From Eubacteriales bacterium (GTDB lineage: Bacteria > Bacillota > Clostridia > Lachnospirales > Lachnospiraceae): a DNA stretch of 64,000 nt. This document shows positions 26,295 to 35,190 of the stretch, in pieces. The DNA is taken from the NCBI GenBank assembly GCA_030524175.1, contig JAUNHC010000021.1, positions 1 to 64,000 on the forward strand, read 5' to 3'. The position numbers and the translations under genes were made by a program. Each line of letters begins with the position of its first letter. Within the stretch, counting starts at the first letter, position 1. The notes beneath the pieces are model-generated. The model saw only the letters and a program-made list of their open reading frames with translations. It was not told the origin of the DNA and did no database searches.

Positions 26295-27410
26295 TTATCC
26301 GACCAGTATTTTAGCCTCCGTATATGGAAGCCCGAAGCTGTCGGCAAGATTTTTGCACGTAATTTCTCCTGCGTAAGTGTTAATAGAAGAATAGAAAACA
26401 TCATTCCTGCGGCATGCTTCCTCCAAACCTGCACGCGCTATCTCAAGGCCATATTTCAGTGTGGCATTGGTAAGGGCAATGGTAGATGTTCTCGGAACAG
26501 CTCCCGGCATGTTCCCCACACAATAATGCACTACTCCGTCAACCACAAACGTCGGGTCATCGTGATAAGTGACTTTCGTTGTCTCACAGCATCCTCCCTG
26601 GTCAACGGCAACATCCACGATCACACTTCCCGGACGCATATTTTTCAGATACTCCTTCTTGATTAGCTTCGGCGCCGCTTTGCCCGGTATTAGGACTGCC
26701 CCGATCACCAAATCTGCCTTGGAAACCGCCGTCTCAATAGCTGCATCCGTACTCATAAGAGTCTGGATCCTTGCCCCGAAAATATCATCAAGATAAGTAA
26801 GTCTTGCAAGGTTAATGTCCATCATAGTCACATTGGCACCCATTCCAACTGCTATTTTGCAGGCATTTGTCCCTACACTTCCTGCTCCCAGAATCACCAC
26901 ATCCGCCTTGGGTGTGCCTGGAACTCCAGACAGCAGAACCCCGGAACCCCCGAATGGCTTCTCCAGATATTTTGCGCCTTCCTGGATACTCAGCCTTCCC
27001 GCGATCTGACTCATAGGTGCCAGAAGCGGAATACTTCCGTCTCTCTCGATCAAAGTTTCATAAGCAACTCCCTTTACCCCCGTCTTAAGCATAGCTTCCA
27101 TGAGAGGCTTATCCGCTGCCAGATGAAGATAAGTATAAAGAATTAAATCTTTATGGAAATATTGATACTCTTCCTCAAGAGGTTCTTTTACCTTGATGAT
27201 CATTTCTGCGGTATCCCATACTTCTTTCGCTGTGTCAAGAATCACAGCGCCTGCCCCATGGTATTCTTCCGTTCGAAATCCTGATCCTGCGCCGGCATCT
27301 CTTTGAATATAAACCTGATGACCAGCGGATACATAACTTTTAACATTGTCAGGGGTCATTCCCACACGGTACTCATTGTTTTTGATTTCCTTGACACATC
27401 CTATTTTCAT
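26295..27410 (-). CDS. ald: Alanine dehydrogenase
   Basis: Catalyses NAD-dependent oxidative deamination of L-alanine to pyruvate and ammonia. 371 residues, normal. N-terminal MKIGCVKEIKNNEYRVGMTP carries substrate-binding residues, the Rossmann loop GAGSVGTNACKIAVGMGANV lies near 174-193, and VDVAVDQGGCCETTK near 265-279. A spore-forming Clostridia relative would use it for alanine catabolism. The ribosome site AAAGGAGG is 10 bp upstream. A weak promoter (TTTAGA, 17 bp, TATAAA) lies near 27475-27505 on the minus strand. Confidence 0.94.
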   Translation of the reverse strand: MKIGCVKEIKNNEYRVGMTPDNVKSYVSAGHQVYIQRDAGAGSGFRTEEYHGAGAVILDTAKEVWDTAEMIIKVKEPLEEEYQYFHKDLILYTYLHLAADKPLMEAMLKTGVKGVAYETLIERDGSIPLLAPMSQIAGRLSIQEGAKYLEKPFGGSGVLLSGVPGTPKADVVILGAGSVGTNACKIAVGMGANVTMMDINLARLTYLDDIFGARIQTLMSTDAAIETAVSKADLVIGAVLIPGKAAPKLIKKEYLKNMRPGSVIVDVAVDQGGCCETTKVTYHDDPTFVVDGVVHYCVGNMPGAVPRTSTIALTNATLKYGLEIARAGLEEACRRNDVFYSSINTYAGEITCKNLADSFGLPYTEAKILVG

Positions 27411-27579
27411 TACTTCTGAGCCTCCTTTACTTTTAAGATAACATTTACCGTTTTTTTATAAATCTTTTATAATATTTATATTATCTCAAGATTTAATTCT
27501 AAAATATATTCCCGATACCGTCATTTTTTTTACCAATTTTACACTTTTTGCACTAAAGTGCGGCTGCGGAGCAGAAAAA

Positions 27580-27619
27580 AGAGAAGACGCCGCACAAACT
27601 TAAGTGCAACGCCTTCTCT
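27580..27619 (-). terminator. Terminator of the iolE-ending operon
   Basis: AGAGAAG/CTTCTCT with inner GCAC/GTGC pairing forms a hairpin followed on the minus strand by TTTTTTC. It lies about 30 bp past the iolE stop. Confidence 0.75.
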
Positions 27620-27649
27620 TTGAATATGTATATCAGAAATAACCATTGA

Positions 27650-28549
27650 TCATAAACCAGTTTTCTCAGCAATAAATTTTCTTGCCTTCACAGCATACTC
27701 CAGAGGATTCGCCTTAGCAGGGTCCTGCTCAGCCTCCACCAGCATGTATCCCTCATATCCCGCCTCATCCAGCACCTGGAATATAGGCTCGAAATCAATG
27801 CAGCCGTCTCCCGGAACTGTGAAAGCCCCCATACGGACACCATCCAGAAAGCTTAAATTATCAGCTTTTACCTTATCTACCACCTCACGGCGGATATCTT
27901 TTAAATGAACGTGTTTAATACGGTTCACATATTTTTTCACCATCTCCAGGAGGTCTGCTCCGCAGTATGCAAAATGTCCTGTGTCAAAAAGAAGGGAGAC
28001 ATATTCCGGATCAGTGCCTGCCATCATGCGTTCAACCTCATCCGGGTTCTGGACAACGGTTCCCATATGATGATGGAAGGTAAGTGCAATTCCGTACTCC
28101 TCTTTTGCGATTTTCCCAAGCTTGTTCATGCCCTCACAGAAAACTTTCCATTCTTCCTCATTCATCACATACTTATGTCCAAAAACAGGAGTATCCAGCA
28201 TTCCCTGTACACTGTGGCTCTGCTCGGATGCGCCGATCACCTTGGCACCCATAGCTTTCAGGAAAGTAAGCTGTGCACGAAATTCCTTCTCCACCTCTTC
28301 AAAAGGCTTTGTGATCAGGAAGGAGGAAAACCACTGGTTGCAGATTTCAATTCCTCTTAATTCCAGAGCTTTCTTTAATACCTCAGGATCTTTCGGATAT
28401 TTATTTCCTACTTCGGAACCGGTGAAACCGGCCAGAGCCATTTCGCTCACACATTGTTCAAAGGTATTTTCTTTTCCCAGATCCGGCAAGTCATCATTGG
28501 TCCATGCAATAGGTGCAATTCCTAATTTCACTTTTTCTTTGTCAAACAT
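27650..28549 (-). CDS. iolE: myo-Inosose-2 dehydratase
   Basis: Dehydrates scyllo-inosose to 3D-trihydroxycyclohexane-1,2-dione, the second step of inositol breakdown. 299 residues, a xylose-isomerase-like TIM barrel. The sequence shows LGIAPIAWTNDDLPDLG at the N-terminus, the metal-site histidines in LTFHHHMGTVVQ near 148-159, LLFDTGHFAYCG, HVHLKDIR and LVEAEQDP. The start at 28549 (MFDKEKVKLG) has AGAGG upstream; an upstream in-frame ATG at 28588 lacks one. It is separated from the upstream regulator gene by 186 bp with possible operator repeats. Confidence 0.93.
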   Translation of the reverse strand: MFDKEKVKLGIAPIAWTNDDLPDLGKENTFEQCVSEMALAGFTGSEVGNKYPKDPEVLKKALELRGIEICNQWFSSFLITKPFEEVEKEFRAQLTFLKAMGAKVIGASEQSHSVQGMLDTPVFGHKYVMNEEEWKVFCEGMNKLGKIAKEEYGIALTFHHHMGTVVQNPDEVERMMAGTDPEYVSLLFDTGHFAYCGADLLEMVKKYVNRIKHVHLKDIRREVVDKVKADNLSFLDGVRMGAFTVPGDGCIDFEPIFQVLDEAGYEGYMLVEAEQDPAKANPLEYAVKARKFIAEKTGL

Positions 28550-28669
28550 AATTTTTTCCTCTCTTTTCTGCGGTCTTTTTAAGTTCACCCGGGAGTTTTC
28601 AGCCCCCTTGCTTTCTGTAATTACTATATCAATTCTTTTGGCCTGCAGATATTAGGAAAATTTTTAGGT

Positions 28670-28716
28670 TTGTTGTATTCTTTTCCTGGTCTTCCCTGTA
28701 CTGTGGAATTGTTGTA
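28670..28716. promoter_or_regulatory. Direct repeats upstream of iolE, possible regulator sites
   Basis: The 8-mer TTGTTGTA occurs at 28670-28677 and 28709-28716, 39 bp apart in the same orientation, in the gap between the AraC-type regulator gene and iolE. Such direct repeats on one face of the helix suit an AraC-type response regulator. No clear sigma-A promoter is seen nearby. Confidence 0.3.
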
Positions 28717-28735
28717 CTATTTTTGTGTCTTATTT

Positions 28736-30331
28736 TTAGAAAGCGTCCTGAGACTGGTGTTCTTTGCGGTAATCCGCAGGACTGGTACCGTTTAATTTCT
28801 TAAATGCCTTTGAAAAATAATGATAATCCTGAAAACCAGCTTCTGATGCTACTTCTTTTATTTTATATTTGGAACGCATGAGCAGTTCCTTGGCATATTC
28901 CATGCGGTATTCCAACAAATAATTAGAAAATCCTATTCCCATCTCCTGTTTAAACAAAAAGCTTAAATAAGCAGAATTCACCCCTGCCGCAGCAGCAGCG
29001 TCAGAAAGTCCAATGGGATTTTTAAAATGCTCATGAATATAAATGACTGCAGTTCTCACCACCGTACCCACCCCTTCAGGAATATTGCGGCTGTTCTGTC
29101 CAAGCATCTGCACCCCATAGTCCTTGCAAAGCTCTTTCACCTGTCTCAAGGTCCTGATATGGCGGTAGACCTCCGGTTCCCGTTTGATATGGGCGGCCTG
29201 ATCCATAGTTTTCAGCCAGTGGATCACCTGCCGGCTGTCCGTGTGCTGCTTTTCAAACTCACGGAACACATTTTCCAAGTCTTTATGAAGCTCCTCATTC
29301 CTGCGTTTTGCGAAATATTCCTCGATGGAATCTGCCAGTGCCCGGGCCTGCACAGGCAGCTCCTGCCCTAATGTCCGTGATGCATCATAATACAGGATCC
29401 CGCTTGTGTCATAAAAGCTGTGCTTCATCATCTCTCTGGCCTGCTGATATGCCTGGCGAATGCCATCCTGTCCCATACAGATGCTGCTCACACAGATCCC
29501 AAAGGAACAGGGTTCATCCTTGCAGCAACGCAGACACGCAGATGCGGCGGCTGTAAGACGCTGCTGCATCACGCTGCTTCTCCTCTCCTGCCCGAAGTCC
29601 AAAAAACAGCAGAAAACTCCGCTTCCCAAATCCACAACCTCTGCCCCTTCCTGTTCCTCTCCCAGGACTTGTTCCAGTTCCTCGTTAATATCTGCCAGAA
29701 ACCTCTGGGAATACTGTTCTGTTTCAAGGATTGACCACTGCTCCGTCTGTCCTGTCCACTCCTCCAGGTACATAGTGATAACAGCACTGTTCAGATACCT
29801 GCCTGTAATCCCCGCTTTTATCCGCTCTTCTTCCTTTTCCTCCGGGGTGATCATACCGGAAATAAGCTGATTGAAATAATGATATTTCAGCTTCTGGCTT
29901 CCCATTTTCACCAGCTTTTTAACATGTTCTTCCTGGCTGCTTTTTTCTTTCAGGCGGTGTATTTGTGCGGAAGCGTTCTGGAGAATATGAGTGAGACTTT
30001 CCTCATCCAGAGAATTTTTCAGAACATATTCATTGGCCCCAAGGCGCATAGCTTCCTTTACGTACTCGAAATCATCGTGACAGCTCAGTACAATGATATA
30101 TATCCCTGGGTCTGTCTGGCGTATCCTCCGTATCAGCTCAATGCCGTCCATCAAGGGCATGGATACATCCGTTATCACCAGGTCAACAGGCTCCCGGGCA
30201 AGAACACGCAAGGCTTCCTCACCGTCGCGAACATCAGCCGTCAGCTCATAGCCTTCCTTTTCCCATGATGAAAGTGTTTTCAGATAACTTCTGACTAAAA
30301 AGTCATCATCTACCAGTAATGTACGAAACAT
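28736..30331 (-). CDS. YesN-type response regulator (REC + AraC HTH)
   Basis: A 531-residue regulator. REC domain at 1-120 with LLVDDDFLVRSYLK, phospho-Asp in LVITDVSMPLMDG near 55, and Lys in LKNSLDE. A long variable middle part (about 130-420) is followed by two AraC helix-turn-helix units (LSDAAAAAGVNSAYLSFLFK and IKEVASEAGFQDYHYFSKAFK). It starts 18 bp after the kinase stop and is surely its partner. By context it should activate the inositol genes in response to an extracellular ligand. Confidence 0.9.
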   Translation of the reverse strand: MFRTLLVDDDFLVRSYLKTLSSWEKEGYELTADVRDGEEALRVLAREPVDLVITDVSMPLMDGIELIRRIRQTDPGIYIIVLSCHDDFEYVKEAMRLGANEYVLKNSLDEESLTHILQNASAQIHRLKEKSSQEEHVKKLVKMGSQKLKYHYFNQLISGMITPEEKEEERIKAGITGRYLNSAVITMYLEEWTGQTEQWSILETEQYSQRFLADINEELEQVLGEEQEGAEVVDLGSGVFCCFLDFGQERRSSVMQQRLTAAASACLRCCKDEPCSFGICVSSICMGQDGIRQAYQQAREMMKHSFYDTSGILYYDASRTLGQELPVQARALADSIEEYFAKRRNEELHKDLENVFREFEKQHTDSRQVIHWLKTMDQAAHIKREPEVYRHIRTLRQVKELCKDYGVQMLGQNSRNIPEGVGTVVRTAVIYIHEHFKNPIGLSDAAAAAGVNSAYLSFLFKQEMGIGFSNYLLEYRMEYAKELLMRSKYKIKEVASEAGFQDYHYFSKAFKKLNGTSPADYRKEHQSQDAF

Positions 30332-30349
30332 ATCCTACTCCTTTCCTGA

Positions 30350-32056
30350 TCACACATGATTCTCCGGCAGGGATACCGTTGCCGTGGTACCTTCATGGCC
30401 GCTTACGTATGCAATCCTTCCCAGCTCACCATAATACAAGCGAAGCCGATCCCTGATATTGGGAATACCAATAGCACTTAAGCCGCTGGTCTTTTTTGCC
30501 TTGCTGTTTAAAAGCCCTTCTATTTGTTCCTCTGTCATTCCTCTTCCATTGTCAGATACATCAATATACAGCATCCCATCTTTCACAGCAGCCCGGATGG
30601 TGATACATCCTTCTTCCTTTTTCAAGTCAATGCCATGGAGAATAGAATTTTCCACCAGCGGCTGCAGAAGGAGTCTTGGAAGAAGGCAGCTCTCTGCATC
30701 CTTCTCCACCTGGTATTTCACCTGAATGGTTCCGCCGTAACGGAAACTCTGAAGGTGAAGATAGCATTCCAGGATATGCAGCTCATCGGCCACTGTGATC
30801 ATGGCCCCCTTTTTGCTGATAGTTGTCTGAAGCAACTCCACAAAATCTCCGATGAGACCTCCCAGCTCCTTCTCCCCCTTTACCAGTGCCGCAAACTTAA
30901 TGGAATTCAGTGTATTATACATAAAGTGGGGTGTGATCTGATATTGAAGAGCCTCAAGTTCTGCATCCTTCTTCTGGTTCTCCTCTGTCAAAAGCCTCTG
31001 GATCAGTTCCTCGATCTGGTCCAGCATATGGTTAAAGCTATTGGACAGCGTTCCAATTTCATCTTTGCTGATCACCTCTGCACGTACCTCAAGATCCCCG
31101 TCAGATACTTTCTCCATAGCTGTTGTCAGCTTCTTCAAGGGACGGTATACAGTACCGGCTATATACCTTGCCGGAATCAGGGACAGAAGCAAGAAGGAAA
31201 CTAAAATAAGAATAAGGAATACCTGCATTTGATTCAGTTCCCGCAGAATTTCCCCTTTGGGAACCGTGAGCAGAACCCCGCATTCCGAAAAAACTCCCTG
31301 GCTGAAAATCTGGATATTCCCCGATTTTTTCTGTTCAAAGACTCCGCTGCAGGCAGGGATTCCTCCGTCTGTCCCTTCATAAACAGTTCCCGCCCTTGAC
31401 GAATCAGAAAAGGAGATGATCTCCTTCTGCTTGTTGACAAGAAGCACCTCTGAAGCCTTATCTCCTTCCAGTCCGTCCAGATAATCGTAATACAGTGTCC
31501 GTTCGTTAATATTAGCCAGGAAGTAAACATTTCTTCCTTCCATCTTCTGAAGAAACGTTACCAGTTTTCCTGAACTATGTACAAAATCCTCCAAAACCAC
31601 CGGTGTTGCATACTCCCGCTCCAGTCTCTCCACCTGTTCTGCCACATCCGCCGGAAGTTCTTTCCGGTAAAGCGGATAATCCTCCGATGTCACCGTCACG
31701 CCCTCGTCAGCCATGATCATGTAAATAGATTCCATTGTATGGTTCCGGCTGCTGTAGGTGTGGAGGATTCCGGCTATCTCTTCCAGGATCGTATCATTTT
31801 TCTCCTCTGAATATTTGGCCGCCAATTCCCCAAGAGAGGTATCACAGGCAGCATTGGCATTAATAAAATAAATATCTGCCAGTTCCTGATCCATCGACCT
31901 CATAAGCTGCTCTGTTCTGCCGTACATATTAGAGGTATAATTATTTTCTATCAAAACAGCCGACCTGAAATAAAATACTAAAGTTATGGCAGAGGCTGTC
32001 AGGAGAGTGACGGCGAGGATTGCCATAAAAACTTTACTTCGTATACTGCGCAGCAT
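30350..32056 (-). CDS. YesM-type membrane histidine kinase
   Basis: A 568-residue sensor kinase. Membrane segment about 10-32, extracellular Cache-like region to about 275, second membrane segment about 276-296, HAMP about 297-352 (YRPLKKLTTAMEKVSDGDLE), a short coiled coil, His box QITPHFMYNTLNSIKF near 373-388, and ATPase domain with LQPLVENSILHGI and DNGRGM. Transfers phosphate to the regulator at 28736-30331. Its own start has GGAAAGGGAAAAA upstream. The binding protein at 35191-36132 may present the ligand to the extracellular domain. Confidence 0.9.
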   Translation of the reverse strand: MLRSIRSKVFMAILAVTLLTASAITLVFYFRSAVLIENNYTSNMYGRTEQLMRSMDQELADIYFINANAACDTSLGELAAKYSEEKNDTILEEIAGILHTYSSRNHTMESIYMIMADEGVTVTSEDYPLYRKELPADVAEQVERLEREYATPVVLEDFVHSSGKLVTFLQKMEGRNVYFLANINERTLYYDYLDGLEGDKASEVLLVNKQKEIISFSDSSRAGTVYEGTDGGIPACSGVFEQKKSGNIQIFSQGVFSECGVLLTVPKGEILRELNQMQVFLILILVSFLLLSLIPARYIAGTVYRPLKKLTTAMEKVSDGDLEVRAEVISKDEIGTLSNSFNHMLDQIEELIQRLLTEENQKKDAELEALQYQITPHFMYNTLNSIKFAALVKGEKELGGLIGDFVELLQTTISKKGAMITVADELHILECYLHLQSFRYGGTIQVKYQVEKDAESCLLPRLLLQPLVENSILHGIDLKKEEGCITIRAAVKDGMLYIDVSDNGRGMTEEQIEGLLNSKAKKTSGLSAIGIPNIRDRLRLYYGELGRIAYVSGHEGTTATVSLPENHV

Positions 32057-32127
32057 ATTTTTCCCTTTCCGTACTGGTTGACCTGCTGGTCTTTATTATA
32101 TCATACCAACGCCCGTGTTTGCAAAAG

Positions 32128-32235
32128 TTACCAGTGGATTACGGGCTGCAATCGTAAGAATCCGTGTTACTTGTTCACCGGTAATAGCCCACGAAGTGTT
32201 TTCATACATAACGAAGCAGGGGCTGCATCCCCTGC
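32128..32235. repeat. Palindrome-rich intergenic element before the kinase
   Basis: Between iolG and the kinase gene. TTACCAGTG (32128-32136) and CACCGGTAA (32176-32184) pair with one mismatch, and GCAGGGG/CCCCTGC (32216-32222, 32229-32235) form a perfect 7-bp hairpin. The outer motif and the GTGTTTTCAT stretch resemble parts of element 2 at 19713-19858, so it may be a degenerate member of the same family. Confidence 0.4.
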
Positions 32236-32265
32236 AATCTTTCGATCACTGGCGATGCAGCCTAT

Positions 32266-32310
32266 GATTAATACTCTATTTTTAACTGAGATTAATACTC
32301 TATTCTTAAG
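32266..32310 (-). repeat. 24-bp duplication of the iolG 3' end
   Basis: GATTAATACTCTATT occurs at 32266 and again at 32290, a period of 24 bp. It covers the last codons of iolG (ILRIEY-stop) and a second in-frame copy (KIEY-stop) just beyond the stop. If the first stop were read through, the protein would gain eight residues. Confidence 0.6.
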
Positions 32311-33311
32311 ATTCCCCCGTCTTTCCATGCTTTTGTGGTTGCAAAGCCAATCTGTGTGGACTTTGTTCCGTCATAAACAGTCACCTCCGGCTTCACTCCA
32401 TTCTGCACACAGTTGATAAATTCCTCCATCTCCAGTCTGTAGGACTCGTCAAATCTTTCCGGGAAACCGCTGACGCATTCTTTCACAGCACCATTCTTGT
32501 CATAGATCATACAGAGATTCTTTTCCGGAACAGGGCTGATACGTAATGTACCTTCCGTTCCCACCACTTCCGTTTCCACATGATAGCCATGGGCAGCTGT
32601 ACGTCCCACATGGACAAAACCAAGGGCACCGTTTTCACACTTATACATGGCAACACCGGTCTCATCATCTCCAACGGCTTTGAATTCAGGATGCTTAAAG
32701 GTTGCCCCAGCCGCATATACCTCAACGGGATCAGAACCTAAAAACCAACGCATTAAGTCAATATCATGAATTGCCATGTCAATAAAGATCCCTCCGCTTG
32801 TTGCTGCAAATTTAATTGCACCGTCCACCAATGCTTCCGGGTCGATTCCTGTTGCTTTTACCATGTAAGGTGTACCTATGAGCCCTTCCTGGATTTTCTT
32901 CTTGGCATAAGCATAGGATGGATCAAATCTTCTCATAAATCCCAGGAAAAAGGTAAGCTCCGGATGACGCTCCACTGCTGCTTCCGCCTGCTTGCATTCC
33001 TCCACCGTCACCCCTAAAGGCTTGTCTGAAAATACATGCTTGCCTGCATCAAGGGCCGCTTCGATCTGCCAGCAATGTTCACCGCTTGTTGTGACAATTG
33101 CCACAGCATCAATGTCCGCCTTTGCCAGCATCTCCCTGTAATCTCCGTAAACATCCTTAACTCCCAGCACTTCTTTGGCATATTCCAGCTCTGCCGGCAT
33201 GATGGAGCAGGCCGCTGTAAGCTCTGCATTCGGAATTTTAAATGCTATATTATTGGCGTGTACTTTACCTAATCTTCCTAAACCTGCAATTCCTACTTTA
33301 ACTTTTTTCAT
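32292..33311 (-). CDS. iolG: myo-Inositol 2-dehydrogenase (Gfo/Idh/MocA)
   Basis: Oxidises myo-inositol to scyllo-inosose with NAD, the first step of the pathway. 339 residues. Rossmann loop GIAGLGRLGKVHANNIA near 7-23, the DKP form of the family EKP motif near 96, and catalytic region GGIFIDMAIHDIDLMRWFLG near 168-187. The ribosome site is CGGAGGAATGAGACA. It lies 37 bp after the symporter gene in the same transcript. Related Gfo/Idh enzymes use other sugars; context makes inositol likely. Confidence 0.9.
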   Translation of the reverse strand: MKKVKVGIAGLGRLGKVHANNIAFKIPNAELTAACSIMPAELEYAKEVLGVKDVYGDYREMLAKADIDAVAIVTTSGEHCWQIEAALDAGKHVFSDKPLGVTVEECKQAEAAVERHPELTFFLGFMRRFDPSYAYAKKKIQEGLIGTPYMVKATGIDPEALVDGAIKFAATSGGIFIDMAIHDIDLMRWFLGSDPVEVYAAGATFKHPEFKAVGDDETGVAMYKCENGALGFVHVGRTAAHGYHVETEVVGTEGTLRISPVPEKNLCMIYDKNGAVKECVSGFPERFDESYRLEMEEFINCVQNGVKPEVTVYDGTKSTQIGFATTKAWKDGGILRIEY

Positions 33312-33347
33312 TGTCTCATTCCTCCGATTTTCTATATTATTTATTAT

Positions 33348-34967
33348 TTATTTTGCTAACCCCAGCGGTGAAAATACAATATATTCTACAACCAGGACCA
33401 GGATACACAGCACAGATGCAAGTTTCAGATATTTCCATGGAGTCAGGTCCACTGCATGTACATCCTGGAGTACAAATTCTTCTTTCCTTGGGCGTAATTT
33501 TCCCACAAGAAGCATGATACAGGTGTCAATGACAAAGAGGGCTGACAACACATACAGGTAATGAAGGTCTCTGACCCCCGGTATGACTTTTGAGGCAGAA
33601 TACAGAATAACATGAGTGATAAGCGCCACCTTCGGTCCCATGGCAGGTACCCGTTTTGAGAAGATCCCCACGACCACAGCTGCCAAGATCGGCATATTGT
33701 AGAAACCGAAGCAGGACTGAAGGAAATCATAAAGTCCTGATGGGAAAAAGCTGATCAAGGGCGCCACACATACGGAAACTGCTGCCAGGATGATACCGAA
33801 ACGCCTTCCAACCTTAACAATATGTTCATCCGAAGCTTTTGGATTAAATATTGGTTTATGTAGATCCAATGTGTACATTGCAATAGAACCGTTCAGTGCG
33901 CCGTTAAAGGAACTCATGATCGCGCCGAAGAGAACTGCTGCAAAGAATCCAAGGAGTGCTTTGGGAAGCACTGAAGTAACCAGCTGAGGATACGCCAGAT
34001 CCATATTTGCGGAAATAAGGCTGCCGATGTCAGTTCCGTTAAACTTACCGTAAGCTATAATTCCGCAGAAGGTGATCACCAACGGTGTAAGGAGTTTGAA
34101 GCAGCCTGCAAGAAATGCACCTTTCTGGGCCTCTTTCAGGTTCTTGGCTGCCAGCGCCCTCTGTATGATAGACTGGTTTGTACACCAGTAAAACAGGTTG
34201 TTAAACAACATTCCTGAAAAGAGAAGCGGCCAGGGGACCATGGGTGATTTGGCATCAGCAGGGTTGATGGCATTGAAATGTCCCGCAGGTACAAGCTGTA
34301 CTAATTGTTTCAGACCGTCTATGAAGTTTCCGCCCCCAATACTTGAAATACCGAGGATGGGGATCATAGTCCCGCCTATGATCAGGCCGATTCCAAAGAG
34401 TGTATCTGCCGATGCAGACGCTTTCAGCCCGCCGATAATGGCGTAAGCGGCGCCGATCACACCAAGAGCGGTTGCCACCAGTATCACAGCCTGAAAGTCT
34501 GTACATTCCAAAGCCTTGCTCACTCCGAATATCTGGTTGAATACAAGTGCGCCGGAATACAGTACCGTCGGCAGATAGCAGAATAAGTATCCAAGAAGAA
34601 ACAATACTGTTATGATACGTTTCGTAGTCTCATCAAACCTTGTTTTCAGAAACTCCGGGATTGTGGTAATTCCTGCTTTCAGATACCTTGGGAGAAAAAT
34701 CGCTGCCAGCATCACAGTGGCCAGGCAGGCGGTAGCCTCCCATGCCATAGGTCCCATGCCTACTTTATAGGCCTGACCACTCTGGCCGATAAGCTGTTCT
34801 GTGGATAAGTTTGTGAGGATGATAGAGCTTGCAATAACGGGAGCTGTCAGTGACCTGCCCGCCAGAAAATATCCATCCTGTGATTTCAGATTTGTCTTTC
34901 TTACCTGCCGGACTACATAGAATGCTACCAGTGCCATGCAGATCAAGAAGCTTAAGATGATAAACAT
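33348..34967 (-). CDS. Sodium:solute symporter (SSS/SLC5), probable inositol uptake
   Basis: A 539-residue secondary transporter with about 13-14 membrane segments. SSS family features: DGYFLAGRSLTAPVIASSIILTN near 31-53, GQAYKVGMGPMAWE, and the sodium/sugar region GGLKASASADTLFG near 190. Members carry sugars and polyols, including inositol, with sodium. It replaces the usual ABC or MFS inositol importer in this cluster. The binding protein gene upstream is not part of any ABC set. Confidence 0.85.
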   Translation of the reverse strand: MFIILSFLICMALVAFYVVRQVRKTNLKSQDGYFLAGRSLTAPVIASSIILTNLSTEQLIGQSGQAYKVGMGPMAWEATACLATVMLAAIFLPRYLKAGITTIPEFLKTRFDETTKRIITVLFLLGYLFCYLPTVLYSGALVFNQIFGVSKALECTDFQAVILVATALGVIGAAYAIIGGLKASASADTLFGIGLIIGGTMIPILGISSIGGGNFIDGLKQLVQLVPAGHFNAINPADAKSPMVPWPLLFSGMLFNNLFYWCTNQSIIQRALAAKNLKEAQKGAFLAGCFKLLTPLVITFCGIIAYGKFNGTDIGSLISANMDLAYPQLVTSVLPKALLGFFAAVLFGAIMSSFNGALNGSIAMYTLDLHKPIFNPKASDEHIVKVGRRFGIILAAVSVCVAPLISFFPSGLYDFLQSCFGFYNMPILAAVVVGIFSKRVPAMGPKVALITHVILYSASKVIPGVRDLHYLYVLSALFVIDTCIMLLVGKLRPRKEEFVLQDVHAVDLTPWKYLKLASVLCILVLVVEYIVFSPLGLAK

Positions 34968-35117
34968 TTCCTTTCCTTCCTTTCTGTTTCAAATTTCGTT
35001 CCTTTTGATAACTATATTTTACCTGTTTCTGCCAGGAAACCCAGCCATTGAAATTTTGGGTTTTGGTTGTTTTTTTAAGGAATAAAAGGTCTTTTGGATA
35101 TGAGGATATAAAAAAAA

Positions 35118-35139
35118 GACGCCTTCTCAAGGAAGCGTC
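35118..35139 (-). terminator. Hairpin after the sugar-binding lipoprotein gene
   Basis: A stem of about 9 bp with one mismatch (GACGCCTTC against GGAAGCGTC), followed on the minus strand by a run of eight T. It separates the binding-protein gene from the symporter gene. The remaining part of 34968-35190 shows nothing else. Confidence 0.65.
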
Positions 35140-35190
35140 CTTTTTTTCCGGAATGGTTTTATTTTTATGTCCTATTTTTCGGTTTTTGTG

